Part shown: positions 11,745-20,203 of the stretch, one piece after another | How positions within the stretch are numbered: the first letter of the stretch is position 1 | Layout of the letters: every line of letters starts with the position of its first letter | Source of the DNA: Azoarcus sp. DD4 | Lineage (GTDB): Bacteria; Pseudomonadota; Gammaproteobacteria; Burkholderiales; Rhodocyclaceae | Reading direction: 5' to 3' | DNA length: 64,000 nucleotides | Assembly (NCBI RefSeq): GCF_006496635.1 | Contig: NZ_CP022958.1 | Span: 3,534,001-3,598,000 of the forward strand | Notes under the pieces: model-generated | The model's input: only the letters and a program-made list of their open reading frames with translations | The model's database searches: none | What the model was told of the DNA's origin: nothing | Translations under genes and position numbers: made by a program

Positions 11745-12182
11745 ATGTCCGAGAACTCCAAGAACCTCAAGAGTATCGGTCTGAAGGCCACGTATCCGCG
11801 CCTGAAGATTCTCGACCTTTTCCAGACCTCCGATCAGCGCCACCTCACCGCCGAGGACGTCTATCGCCTGCTGATGGGGGAAGGCATGGACATCGGCCTC
11901 GCCACCGTCTACCGCGTCCTCACCCAGTTCGAACAGGCCGGCCTGCTCGAACGGCACTACTTCGAATCCGGCAAGGCGGTTTTCGAGCTCAACCAGGGCG
12001 GCCATCACGACCACCTCGTCTGCCTGCAGTGCGGCAAGGTCGAGGAATTCTTCGATCCGGAAATCGAAAAGCGCCAGAACGCGATTGCCGAAGAACGCGG
12101 CTTCGCGGTCAAGGAACACGCCCTCTATCTCTACGCCGACTGCCTGCGCAAGGACTGCCCCAACCGCCACGGCGAGCACTGA
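11745..12182 (+). CDS. fur: Ferric uptake regulator Fur
   Basis: A 145-residue iron-responsive repressor. The winged helix is in the first ~85 residues (GLKATYPRLKILDLFQ, AEDVYRLLM, IGLATVYRVLTQFEQAGL), followed by the metal-binding dimerisation domain with HHDHLVCLQCGKVEEF. The CxxC (Cys-Leu-Gln-Cys) is present, and a second cysteine pair lies near the C-terminus in ADCLRKDCPN. The 119-bp gap to bamE contains an A+T-rich island around 11680-11698 that probably holds both promoters, but I see no clear Fur box in it. Confidence 0.97.
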   Translation: MSENSKNLKSIGLKATYPRLKILDLFQTSDQRHLTAEDVYRLLMGEGMDIGLATVYRVLTQFEQAGLLERHYFESGKAVFELNQGGHHDHLVCLQCGKVEEFFDPEIEKRQNAIAEERGFAVKEHALYLYADCLRKDCPNRHGEH

Positions 12183-12243
12183 ACGCTACGGCGCGCCGCG
12201 CCGTGGCGGGTTCTCCCATACCAGCGAAGGGGCGACCCTGGGC

Positions 12244-12268
12244 CGGCGGGATTCGATTCTGCCCGCCG
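12244..12268. terminator. Hairpin between convergent fur and recN
   Basis: Perfect 7-bp stem CGGCGGG / CCCGCCG with an 11-base loop, ending 1 bp before the recN stop codon and 61 bp after fur. It has no T-run on either side, so it is a weak terminator candidate that could serve both convergent genes. Seen directly; function inferred. Confidence 0.3.
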
Positions 12269-12269
12269 C

Positions 12270-13937
12270 TCAGGCCAGGCCGAGCATCTCCGCTGCATGC
12301 TGACGGGTGGTGGCGGTGATGTTCACGCCGCCGAGCATGCGCGCAATTTCCTCGATGCGCGCCTCGCTGTCGAGCGGCCGCACCTCACTCAGGGTTTCGC
12401 CCTCGCGCTCGGCCTTGGCGATGCGCCATTGCCAGTCGGCGCAGGCGGCAACCTGGGGCAGATGGGTGACGCACAGCACCTGGCGCTCGCGCCCGAGGCG
12501 GTGCAGCAGCTTGCCGACGATCTCGGCCACGCGCCCGCCGATGCCGACGTCGACCTCGTCGAAGATCAGCGTCGGCGTCGCCGAATCGCGGCTGGTCATG
12601 ACCTGGATGGCCAGTCCGATGCGCGCCAGCTCGCCACCGGACGCCACCTTGGCGAGGCTGCGCAGATCCTGACCGGCATTGGCGGCCACGCGGAACTCCA
12701 CCTGCTCGACCCCGTGCGCACCCGGCTCGCAAGCCTCCAGCGCCACCTGGAAGCGGCCGCCTTCCATCGCCAGCGTCTGCATCGCCTCGCTGATCTCTCG
12801 CGACAGCGCTTCGGCTGCAGGCCGCCGTGCGGCCGACAGGCGCGCCGCCGCCGCATCGAAAGCCACACGCGCCTCTGCCTCTGCCCCGGCCAGCCGCACC
12901 GGATCGGCCTGGGCTTCCAGCATCTCGCTGCGCTCACGCCACTGGCCGGCAAGCGCGGGCAGCTCTTCCGGCGCAACGCGATACTTGCGCGCCACATCCA
13001 TGACCGCCGCGATGCGCCGCTCCACTTCGCCGAGGCGCTGCGGATCGAGATCCAGCCTCTCCCGGTAGCGGCGCAGGGCGTGCAGCGCCTCGTCGGCCTG
13101 GATCGCCGCCGAGGACAACAGCTCGCGCACGTCGGCCAGCCCGGCGTCGACATCGGCCAGTTCGGCGATGCGGCCATCGAGATGGCGCAACACCGCGCAC
13201 ACCGCGTAATCGCCCTCGCCCAGCGCCGTGAGGGTTTCGTCCGCCCCCTCCATCAGGCTGGCCGCGTGGGCAAGGCGACCGTGTTCGGCATTGATGTCGC
13301 CCCACTCGGCCGGATCGAAGGCGAGTTCGTCGAGCTCGGCGAGCTGCCAGCCCAGCAGTTCGCGCTCGCGCGCCGACGCCGCCGAATCCTGCTCGGCGTT
13401 GCGGCGCAGGGTGGCGATGCGCTGCCACTCGCGATGACAGGCAAGCACTTCCGCCGCCAGCGTGCCCGCCCCGGCGTGGGCATCGAGCAGCTGACGCTGC
13501 GCGTCCCCGCGCAGCAGCGCATGATGGGCATGCTGGCCGTGAATGTCGGCCAGCCATTCACCGGCTTCGCGCAGTTGCGCCAGCGTGACCGGCGTGCCGT
13601 TGATCCAGGCGCGGCTGCGGCCATTGGTATCGACCACGCGGCGCAGGATCAGCACGCCATCGTCGATCGAAAGTTCGTGTTCCCCCATCCAGGCGCCGAA
13701 GGCCGCCGTCACCGACGGATCGGACGGCGGATCGAACTCGGCGGCGATGTCCGCCTTGTCGCGTCCGCGCCGGACCACCGCGCTTTCGGCCCGCCCGCCC
13801 AGGGCGAGCCCGAGCGCATCGAGCAGGATGGATTTGCCGGCGCCGGTCTCGCCGGTGAGCGCGCCGAAGCCGGCGCCGAATTCGAGTTCGAGGCGGTCGA
13901 CGATGACGAAGTCGCGGATGGTCAGGCGGCGCAGCAT
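12270..13937 (-). CDS. recN: DNA repair protein RecN
   Basis: A 555-residue SMC-like ATPase involved in double-strand-break repair. The Walker A motif GETGAGKS is near the N-terminus (LTGETGAGKSILLDALGLALGGRA), a long coiled-coil middle carries the expected charged heptads, and the C-terminal ATPase half has the signature VASGGELARIGLAIQVM and the Walker B TLIFDEVDVGIGGRVA. Length is normal. It lies 45 bp upstream-to-stop of nadK, the usual nadK-recN order, and both are probably one transcription unit. Confidence 0.97.
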   Translation of the reverse strand: MLRRLTIRDFVIVDRLELEFGAGFGALTGETGAGKSILLDALGLALGGRAESAVVRRGRDKADIAAEFDPPSDPSVTAAFGAWMGEHELSIDDGVLILRRVVDTNGRSRAWINGTPVTLAQLREAGEWLADIHGQHAHHALLRGDAQRQLLDAHAGAGTLAAEVLACHREWQRIATLRRNAEQDSAASARERELLGWQLAELDELAFDPAEWGDINAEHGRLAHAASLMEGADETLTALGEGDYAVCAVLRHLDGRIAELADVDAGLADVRELLSSAAIQADEALHALRRYRERLDLDPQRLGEVERRIAAVMDVARKYRVAPEELPALAGQWRERSEMLEAQADPVRLAGAEAEARVAFDAAAARLSAARRPAAEALSREISEAMQTLAMEGGRFQVALEACEPGAHGVEQVEFRVAANAGQDLRSLAKVASGGELARIGLAIQVMTSRDSATPTLIFDEVDVGIGGRVAEIVGKLLHRLGRERQVLCVTHLPQVAACADWQWRIAKAEREGETLSEVRPLDSEARIEEIARMLGGVNITATTRQHAAEMLGLA

Positions 13938-13982
13938 GATGGTCTGGGATCGGGAAAATGCCGTCAGGCGCGCTGACGGGCT

Positions 13983-14867
13983 TCAGTTGTGACGGGGCGT
14001 CGCGCTCCAGTGCAGCTTCTCGCGCAGCATCGCGTAGTAGCTGTAGCCTTCGGGATGGAGCAGGCGCACCGCCAGCGGCGAACGGGTGATCTTGACGCAG
14101 TCGCCGGCGCGGGCGTCGAAACGCGCCTGACCGTCGAAGTGGATGCGGGCATCGTGCGGCGGCAACAGCACGATCTCGATGCGGCAGGAATCGGGCAGCG
14201 TGACGGGGCGTGCGGTCAGCGCGTGGGGACAGAGCGGCACCAGCGCAATGCCGTCCACCCCCGGATGCAGGATGGGGCCGTTGGACGACAGCGCGTAGGC
14301 GGTGGACCCGGTCGGCGTGGAGATGATCATGCCGTCGGAACGCTGGGTGTAGACGAATTCGCCGTCGATCAGCAGATCGAACTCGATCATCCGGCCGAGA
14401 TCGCCCTTGTTCACCACCACGTCGTTGAGCGCCGGTGTATGGAACACCCGCTGGCCGCTGCGCAACACCTCGGTGTCGAGCATGAAACGCGACTCCTCGC
14501 GGTAGCGGCCATCGACGATTTCGCCGAGCCGTTCGAGCGCTTCGCTGCGGGCGACGTCGGTCAGGAAGCCGAGCCGGCCCAGATTGACGCCGACCAGCGG
14601 CACCTCGTGCTCGGCCAGCCGGCGGGCGGAATTCAGCATGGTGCCATCGCCGCCGACGACCACCGCAAGTTCGGCCTGGGCGCCGATTTCCTCGTAGGTG
14701 GCCACGGCGAAATCACCCGCGCCGCCGACGGAACTTGCCGTGCCCTGCTCGATCCACACGACAAGACCGCGCTGCCGCAGATAGTTGGCGATGGCGAATA
14801 CCGACTCCGCGACGTCGGGACTCTGGTACTTGCCGATCAGGGCGATGCTACGGAAATGCGCACTCAT
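13983..14867 (-). CDS. nadK: NAD kinase
   Basis: A 294-residue enzyme that phosphorylates NAD to NADP. The diagnostic GGDGTMLNSAR motif is at residues 72-82, with the NE/D-type and DGMIISTPTGSTAYALSSNGPI segments in the second domain. No signal peptide. It precedes recN on the same strand and is divergent from hrcA, an arrangement shared with many proteobacteria. Confidence 0.97.
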   Translation of the reverse strand: MSAHFRSIALIGKYQSPDVAESVFAIANYLRQRGLVVWIEQGTASSVGGAGDFAVATYEEIGAQAELAVVVGGDGTMLNSARRLAEHEVPLVGVNLGRLGFLTDVARSEALERLGEIVDGRYREESRFMLDTEVLRSGQRVFHTPALNDVVVNKGDLGRMIEFDLLIDGEFVYTQRSDGMIISTPTGSTAYALSSNGPILHPGVDGIALVPLCPHALTARPVTLPDSCRIEIVLLPPHDARIHFDGQARFDARAGDCVKITRSPLAVRLLHPEGYSYYAMLREKLHWSATPRHN

Positions 14868-14915
14868 GGGCGCGGATTAAACCACATTCGTGTAACAGCA
14901 TGGCGTACCGCGCGC

Positions 14916-14945
14916 TTGGCAGCGGGCCGCCCTCTTCCCTAGAAT
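14916..14945 (+). promoter_or_regulatory. Candidate sigma-70 promoter of hrcA
   Basis: TTGGCA (14916-14921), 18-bp spacer, TAGAAT (14940-14945). This would put the transcript start near 14952 and leave a leader of about 18 bases before the hrcA ATG. No CIRCE-type inverted repeat is visible. Sequence match only. Confidence 0.4.
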
Positions 14946-14969
14946 CCGGCATCATCCTTGCGAACCGCC

Positions 14970-15998
14970 ATGAACCCGCTCGACGCCCGCTCCCAGATCC
15001 TGCTCAAGACGCTGATCGAACGCTATATCGCCGAGGGGCAGCCGGTCGGCTCGCGTGCGCTTTCCCGCTATTCCGGCCTGGAGCTGTCGCCGGCGACCGT
15101 GCGCAACGTGATGAGCGACCTCGAAGAGATGGGCTTCATCGCCAGCCCGCACACCTCGGCGGGTCGCGTGCCGACCGCGCTGGGCTACCGCTTCTTCGTC
15201 GATGCGCTGCTCACGGTGCATCCGATGGAGCGCGCGCGGGTCCAGGCCCTCAAGGGCCAGCTGATGCCCGACCAGCCGCAGCGCCTGATCAGCTCGGCCT
15301 CGCACCTGCTGTCCGACCTCACCCAGTTCGCCGGCGTGGTGGTGGCCCCGCGCAAAGAGGCGGTGCGCATCCGCCAGATCGAATTCATCAGCCTGTCCGA
15401 AACCCGCATCCTGCTCATCATCGTCACCACCGCGGGCGACGTGCAGAACCGCATCCTGCTCACCCGGCGGGCCTACTCCGCGTCCGAACTGAGCGGCGCG
15501 GCAATCTACCTGAACGAGCACTTCGCCGGCCTGTCCTTCGACGAAATCCGCGAACGCATCCAGGACGAGCTCAAACAGTTGCACAGCGACATGAGCGAGC
15601 TGATGACGGCCACGGTGGAGGCCGGCACCGAGGCGGTGGCGGAAACCGAGAGCAACTACGTCATTTCCGGCGAGACGAACCTGCTCGACGTCGAGGACCT
15701 GTCGTCCAACATGTCGCGGCTGCGCGAGCTCTTCAAGCTCTTCGAGCAGAAGACCGGCCTGATGCAGCTGCTGGACCTGTCCAACCGGGCGCAGGGCGTG
15801 CAGATTTTCATCGGCGGCGAATCCGGCCTTGCCCCCCTCGATGGCTGCAGCGTGATCACCGCCGCCTACGAGGTGGACGGCGAGGTGGTCGGCTCGGTCG
15901 GCGTCATCGGTCCCACCCGCATGGCCTACGACCGCGTGATTCCCATCGTGGATATCACCGCGCGCCTGCTGTCGAACGCCCTTTCATCGAATCACTGA
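14970..15998 (+). CDS. hrcA: Heat-inducible transcription repressor HrcA
   Basis: A 342-residue repressor that binds CIRCE operators of groESL/dnaK-type genes. The N-terminal winged helix (SQILLKTLIERYIAEGQPVGS, LSPATVRNVMSDLEEMGFIA, HTSAGRVPT) is typical, as is the C-terminal GGESGLAPLDGCSVITAAY and GVIGPTRMAYDRVIPIVD. The ATG at 14970 fits the family start MNPLDARSQ; a TTG at 14958 would add four residues. Divergent from nadK and followed by hemH. Confidence 0.96.
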   Translation: MNPLDARSQILLKTLIERYIAEGQPVGSRALSRYSGLELSPATVRNVMSDLEEMGFIASPHTSAGRVPTALGYRFFVDALLTVHPMERARVQALKGQLMPDQPQRLISSASHLLSDLTQFAGVVVAPRKEAVRIRQIEFISLSETRILLIIVTTAGDVQNRILLTRRAYSASELSGAAIYLNEHFAGLSFDEIRERIQDELKQLHSDMSELMTATVEAGTEAVAETESNYVISGETNLLDVEDLSSNMSRLRELFKLFEQKTGLMQLLDLSNRAQGVQIFIGGESGLAPLDGCSVITAAYEVDGEVVGSVGVIGPTRMAYDRVIPIVDITARLLSNALSSNH

Positions 15999-16047
15999 CG
16001 ACCGGCCATCCCGGCCGGCGCCGCGCATCGCTGCGCAAAGGATCTTC

Positions 16048-17133
16048 ATGGCCCGCTTCTGGACCGAACCGCAGCACAAGCACGGCACGCCGCCCCGCAT
16101 CGGCGTGCTGCTGGCCAACCTCGGCACGCCGGAGGCACCCTCGGCCGCCGCGCTGCGCCCCTATCTCAAGCAGTTCCTGTCCGACCCGCGCGTGGTGGAA
16201 ATTCCCCGCGTGGTATGGTGGCCCATCCTCAACGGCATCATCCTCAATACCCGCCCGGCGAAATCCGCGGCCAAGTACGCCAGCATCTGGATGGACGAGG
16301 GCTCGCCACTCAAGGTCCACACCCAGCGCCAGAGCCGGCTGCTGGCTGCCAGGCTCGGGGACGGGCTCGAAGTCTCCTGGGCGATGCGTTACGGCGCACC
16401 GTCGATACCCGACCAGCTGAACGGGATGCGCGCCGCCGGCTGCGACCGCATCCTGGTCGTGCCGATGTATCCGCAGTTCTCGGCCAGCACCACCGCCAGC
16501 GTCATGGATGAAGTGGCGCACTGCCTTTCCCGCTGGCGCAACCTGCCCGAACTCCGCTTCGTCCGCAGCTTTCACGATGATCCCGGCTACATCGCCGCGC
16601 TCGCCCGTAGCGTGCGTGAGCACTGGGCAACACACGGCCAGCCCGACCGGCTGGTGATGAGTTTCCACGGCACGCCGCGCCGCACGCTGGATCTCGGCGA
16701 CCCCTACCATTGCGAATGCCGCAAGACGGCCCGGCTGGTGGGCGAGGCGCTCGAACTGCCCGCCGAGCGCCTGCTCGTCACCTTTCAGTCCCGTTTCGGC
16801 AAGGCGGAATGGCTGCAGCCCTACACCCAGCCCACGCTCGAAGCACTTGCCCGCGACGGCGTCGGGCGAGTGGACGTGATGTGTCCCGGCTTCGTCGCCG
16901 ACTGCCTCGAAACCCTGGAGGAGATCGCGATGGAGTGCCGTGCCGCCTTCCTCGGCGCGGGCGGCAAGGCCTTCCACTACCTGCCCTGCCTCAACGAGCG
17001 CGAAGACTGGATCGCCGCCCTGGCGGACCTGACCCGTCGCCAGCTCGGCCACTGGCTGGACCGGCCGGCACCGTCGGACGAAGCGCTCGCCGCCAGCCAG
17101 CGCAGGGCGACAGCACTCGGCGCGGCGCACTGA
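16048..17133 (+). CDS. hemH: Ferrochelatase
   Basis: A 361-residue enzyme inserting Fe2+ into protoporphyrin IX, the last step of protoheme synthesis. Family motifs: GVLLANLGTPEAP at the N-terminus, VPMYPQFSASTTAS, the catalytic His in LVMSFHGTP, FQSRFGKAEWLQPYT and CPGFVADCLETLEEI. Length is normal for proteobacterial HemH. It starts 49 bp after hrcA and its stop codon shares one base with the start of the next gene, so at least hemH and the small membrane protein are coupled. Haem supply is relevant to the many cytochromes in this window. Confidence 0.97.
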   Translation: MARFWTEPQHKHGTPPRIGVLLANLGTPEAPSAAALRPYLKQFLSDPRVVEIPRVVWWPILNGIILNTRPAKSAAKYASIWMDEGSPLKVHTQRQSRLLAARLGDGLEVSWAMRYGAPSIPDQLNGMRAAGCDRILVVPMYPQFSASTTASVMDEVAHCLSRWRNLPELRFVRSFHDDPGYIAALARSVREHWATHGQPDRLVMSFHGTPRRTLDLGDPYHCECRKTARLVGEALELPAERLLVTFQSRFGKAEWLQPYTQPTLEALARDGVGRVDVMCPGFVADCLETLEEIAMECRAAFLGAGGKAFHYLPCLNEREDWIAALADLTRRQLGHWLDRPAPSDEALAASQRRATALGAAH

Positions 17134-17510
17134 TGAACCTACGGCTCATCCTGCGCTGGGCGCTCAATGCGGTCGCGCTACTGCTGCTGCCCGAGCTGAT
17201 CGCCGGCCTGCGGGTCGACAGCTACGCCGCTGCACTGATCGGCGCCCTGCTGCTGGGCCTGATCAATGCGCTGATCCGCCCACTGTTGATTCTCGTCACC
17301 CTGCCGATCACGCTGCTCAGCCTCGGCCTGTTCACGCTGGTGATCAACGCATTCCTGTTCTGGGCGGTGGCGGGGCTGGTCGGCGGCGTGCACGTCGACG
17401 GTTTCTGGACGGCGTTCTGGAGCGCCCTGCTGTACAGCCTGCTAACCTGGCTGGTGAGCATCGCGCTAGGCGACGACAGCGGCGACCACCATCCCCGCCT
17501 GCGCCGCTGA
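17133..17510 (+). CDS. Small membrane protein, phage holin family 4 / MycA-like
   Basis: A 125-residue protein with four hydrophobic segments (~5-22, 30-55, 60-85, 95-118) and a short His/Arg-rich tail. The composition and segment NALIRPLLILVTLPITLLSLGLFTLVINA match the widespread 'phage holin family' membrane proteins of unknown function that are chromosomal in proteobacteria. The ATG overlaps the hemH stop (TGATG), which suggests translational coupling. No phage genes are nearby, so a lysis role is unlikely. Confidence 0.85.
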   Translation: MNLRLILRWALNAVALLLLPELIAGLRVDSYAAALIGALLLGLINALIRPLLILVTLPITLLSLGLFTLVINAFLFWAVAGLVGGVHVDGFWTAFWSALLYSLLTWLVSIALGDDSGDHHPRLRR

Positions 17511-17593
17511 ACGACTCGCCGCGCGCCGGCGGCTCAATTTTCCGGCGGACCGGCCGTTAACACCTTCGGGTTGCTTCAACCGGAAGGTCGGCC

Positions 17594-18628
17594 ATGAAAA
17601 TCGCATCTGCCAGCATCGAACTCCAGTCGTCCCACATCGAGACGCGACAGCTCGCCGTCTCCGAACGCCTCGACATGTGGGTCGGCGATCGCACCCGCGG
17701 CAATGCCGGCCGCAACGGCGTCGACCTCGCCGGTGACCAGGTACAGCTTTCCGACAAGGCACGCGCGGCCCAGGAAGCCGATCCGCTGGCGGCTGCGGAC
17801 GACGCCGCGGAGTCCGATCCGCGCCTGTCGGTGCTGATCCGCATGATCGAATTCCTCACCGGCAAGCCGGTGAAGCTGATGCGCCTCGACGACCTGAGCG
17901 ATCCGTCGTCGGCTGCACAAGGCACGGGCCCGTCGAACAATGCAAGCGCCAACCCGCGCGCCGGCTTCGGCATCGCCTACGACTACCAGGCGACCTACAG
18001 CGAATCGGAACAGACTGAATTCTCCGCGACCGGCACGGTACGTACCGCCGACGGCAGGGAAATTTCCTTCTCGCTCGGATTCAGCATGGCCCGCAGCTAC
18101 AGCGAGACCATCTCGGAAAGCTTCCGCGCCGGCGACGCCGTATTGAAGGATCCGCTGGTACTCGACTTCGCTGGCCCGTCGGCCGCGCTGTCCGACCTGC
18201 GCTTCAGTTTCGATCTAGATGCCGACGGCACCAAGGAAGACGTGCCGCTTGCCGGCGGCAGCGGCATGCTGGCCTTCGATCGCAACGGCAACGGCAAGAT
18301 AGACGACGGCCGCGAGCTGTTCGGCCCGACCACCGGCGACGGCTTCGCCGAACTCGCTGCCCTGGATGCAGACCGCAACGGCTGGCTGGACGAAAACGAT
18401 CCCGCCTTCGCCCAGCTGCGCCTGTGGCAGCCCGATGCAAACGGCGCCGGGCAACTCGCGACGCTCGCCGAGGCCGGCATCGGCGCCTTCCACCTTGGCC
18501 GCGTGGCCACGCCTTTCAGCCTGAACAACGCCGCCAACGAAACGCTGGGCGTGATGCGCTCAAGCAGCTTCTATCTGCGCGAGGATGGCAGCGCCGGCAC
18601 AGTCAGCCAGATCGACCTGAGCGTCTGA
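17594..18628 (+). CDS. EF-hand-like calcium-binding protein of unknown function
   Basis: A 344-residue acidic protein with no signal peptide or membrane helix. The N-terminal half is low in recognisable motifs; the middle (~125-180) is Ser/Glu/Thr-rich. The C-terminal half carries three Asp-rich calcium-loop-like motifs: DLDADG at 207-212, DRNGNGKIDDGRELFG at 229-244 and DADRNGWLDENDPAF at 258-272. The second and third are spaced like a dockerin/EF-hand pair, and the 'DxNGNGxIDDGRELFG' phrase occurs in large secreted calcium-binding proteins. Alone between the hemH block and a divergent kinase. It could be exported by a type I system through its C-terminus, but no such genes are adjacent. Confidence 0.7.
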   Translation: MKIASASIELQSSHIETRQLAVSERLDMWVGDRTRGNAGRNGVDLAGDQVQLSDKARAAQEADPLAAADDAAESDPRLSVLIRMIEFLTGKPVKLMRLDDLSDPSSAAQGTGPSNNASANPRAGFGIAYDYQATYSESEQTEFSATGTVRTADGREISFSLGFSMARSYSETISESFRAGDAVLKDPLVLDFAGPSAALSDLRFSFDLDADGTKEDVPLAGGSGMLAFDRNGNGKIDDGRELFGPTTGDGFAELAALDADRNGWLDENDPAFAQLRLWQPDANGAGQLATLAEAGIGAFHLGRVATPFSLNNAANETLGVMRSSSFYLREDGSAGTVSQIDLSV

Positions 18629-18651
18629 GGCGCGCCCGGCAGCAACAAGCC

Positions 18652-20016
18652 TCAGTCGTCGACCAACTGCAGGTCGAGCCCGCCGGTGGCGGTGTAATCA
18701 CCCTTGGTGGCCGATCCGCGCGCTTGCGAAACCTGCCGCGCCAGCTCGGCAAAGCGCCGCACCAGCACGGTGGTCACCTCCTTGCGGAAGTTGTCCTGGA
18801 CTTCTTCGGTCGCAAGCGCCAGCGCGGCCGGATTGATTTCGAGATAGGTCAAAGGCGTCAGCGACACCACAGTGACCATGCGGCGGTGGGTCCGGTCGTC
18901 CAGCCAACCGTCCTCGCCGAAGACCTCGCCGACACCGAGTTCGAGCACCTGGCGCCCTTCGATGGAGACTTCGACCTTGCCATCGAGCACGACGCCGAAG
19001 CGCTGATCCGGATCGCGTTCTTGCACCAGCGTGACGCGCTCATCCACCTTGCGCCAGGCACACAGGCGCAAGACCTCCCACAACTCGATGTCGTCGAACT
19101 CGGTGAAGAACGGGAGCTTGCGCAGGATCTTGAAACGGGTGGTATCGACTGGAACGGCGGTGTCGTCGAGGATCTTGTAGCGCACCGCCGACAGATCCTT
19201 CGCAAACTCGGCTCCGTTCTTGTAGCGGGAGTACAAGTCCTTCTCCAGCGCCTTGCGGATCACCGCGTCCATCTGTTCCGGCACATCCGGATTGAGCTGC
19301 GACACGGAAGGCGGATCGGCATTGATGATCTTGTACACCAGTTGCGCAGGATTGGCCGCACGAAATGGCAGCCGGCCCGTCAGCAGGTGAAACAGCACCA
19401 CGCCGAGCGAGTAGAGATCGGTCTTCTGGTTGAGCGGGTAGCCCTTGATCTGCTCCGGGCTCATGTAGGCGGGCGAGCCGACCCCCATGATGAAGGTCGA
19501 GTCGGTCTCGACCTTCTTGCCGATGTTCAGTGCCAGACCGAAATCGGTGATCTTCACGTTGTCGTGCTCGTCGACCAGGATGTTCGCCGGCTTGATGTCG
19601 CGATGCACGATGCCCTGGCGGAAGGCGTAATCAAGTGCCATGCAGCACTTGAAGACGATGCCGATGGTGCGATGCAGGGGCAGCAGGCGTTCGAAGCTGG
19701 CGTAGCGTTCGAGCGATTCGCCCGGGAAGTACTCCATCACCACATAGGCCTCATCCTTCTCGATCACCGCATCGAAGATACGGATGATGTTGGGATGATC
19801 CAGGCGGCTCGCAACCGCCTTCTCCGCCTTGAGCAGCTTGAGCAGGCGCCGGTTCCACTTGGCCTCGTCCTTGACCTTGTCGTCGAAGCGGACGTGCTTG
19901 ACCGCCACCGGCTCGGGGTAATGCGGATTCTCGGCAAGGTAGACGGTCGCGGTCGCGCCGCGGCCCACCTCGCGCACGATCTTGTACTTGCCGATCTTTT
20001 CCGGAAGCTGCCCCAT
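18652..20016 (-). CDS. Serine/threonine protein kinase with C-terminal cyclic nucleotide-binding domain
   Basis: A 454-residue Hanks-type kinase. The ATP-anchoring Lys40 (VAVKH), the catalytic loop HRDIKPANIL (Asp140) and DFG at 158-160 are intact, as is the activation-segment GSPAYMSPEQIKG. Residues ~310-430 form a cNMP-binding/Crp-like cupin with FGVVLDGKVEVS, VFGEDGWL and RMVTVVSLTPLTYLEI; this domain lacks the HTH of Crp. No transmembrane segment or PASTA repeat, so it is cytosolic. The ATG at 20016 is chosen for its GGGGACGAG leader; an earlier ATG at 20073 has no ribosome site. Divergent from the amidohydrolase gene. Direct regulation of kinase activity by a nucleotide second messenger is inferred. 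Confidence 0.88.
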   Translation of the reverse strand: MGQLPEKIGKYKIVREVGRGATATVYLAENPHYPEPVAVKHVRFDDKVKDEAKWNRRLLKLLKAEKAVASRLDHPNIIRIFDAVIEKDEAYVVMEYFPGESLERYASFERLLPLHRTIGIVFKCCMALDYAFRQGIVHRDIKPANILVDEHDNVKITDFGLALNIGKKVETDSTFIMGVGSPAYMSPEQIKGYPLNQKTDLYSLGVVLFHLLTGRLPFRAANPAQLVYKIINADPPSVSQLNPDVPEQMDAVIRKALEKDLYSRYKNGAEFAKDLSAVRYKILDDTAVPVDTTRFKILRKLPFFTEFDDIELWEVLRLCAWRKVDERVTLVQERDPDQRFGVVLDGKVEVSIEGRQVLELGVGEVFGEDGWLDDRTHRRMVTVVSLTPLTYLEINPAALALATEEVQDNFRKEVTTVLVRRFAELARQVSQARGSATKGDYTATGGLDLQLVDD

Positions 20017-20203
20017 CTCGTCCCCGGGCCTTGCACTGCCCAATCGCTTTGCTTTATGTGTCCATTTTGGCACGAAGACCGCAAAACGCGTTACGGCCGC
20101 AAGCCACCACCGGGGCTCGTCTGGTCCGGTTACACTCCAGACCGCTCACCCCACTCGACAACCCGTTTCGCCGACGGCGATTCTCATTGGTCGGAACACT
20201 CCG

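Noticed and set aside
17133..17510. Prophage holin suggesting a phage remnant
   Set aside because: The gene is translationally coupled to hemH and there are no other phage-like genes or attachment sites; the family is chromosomal in many proteobacteria.
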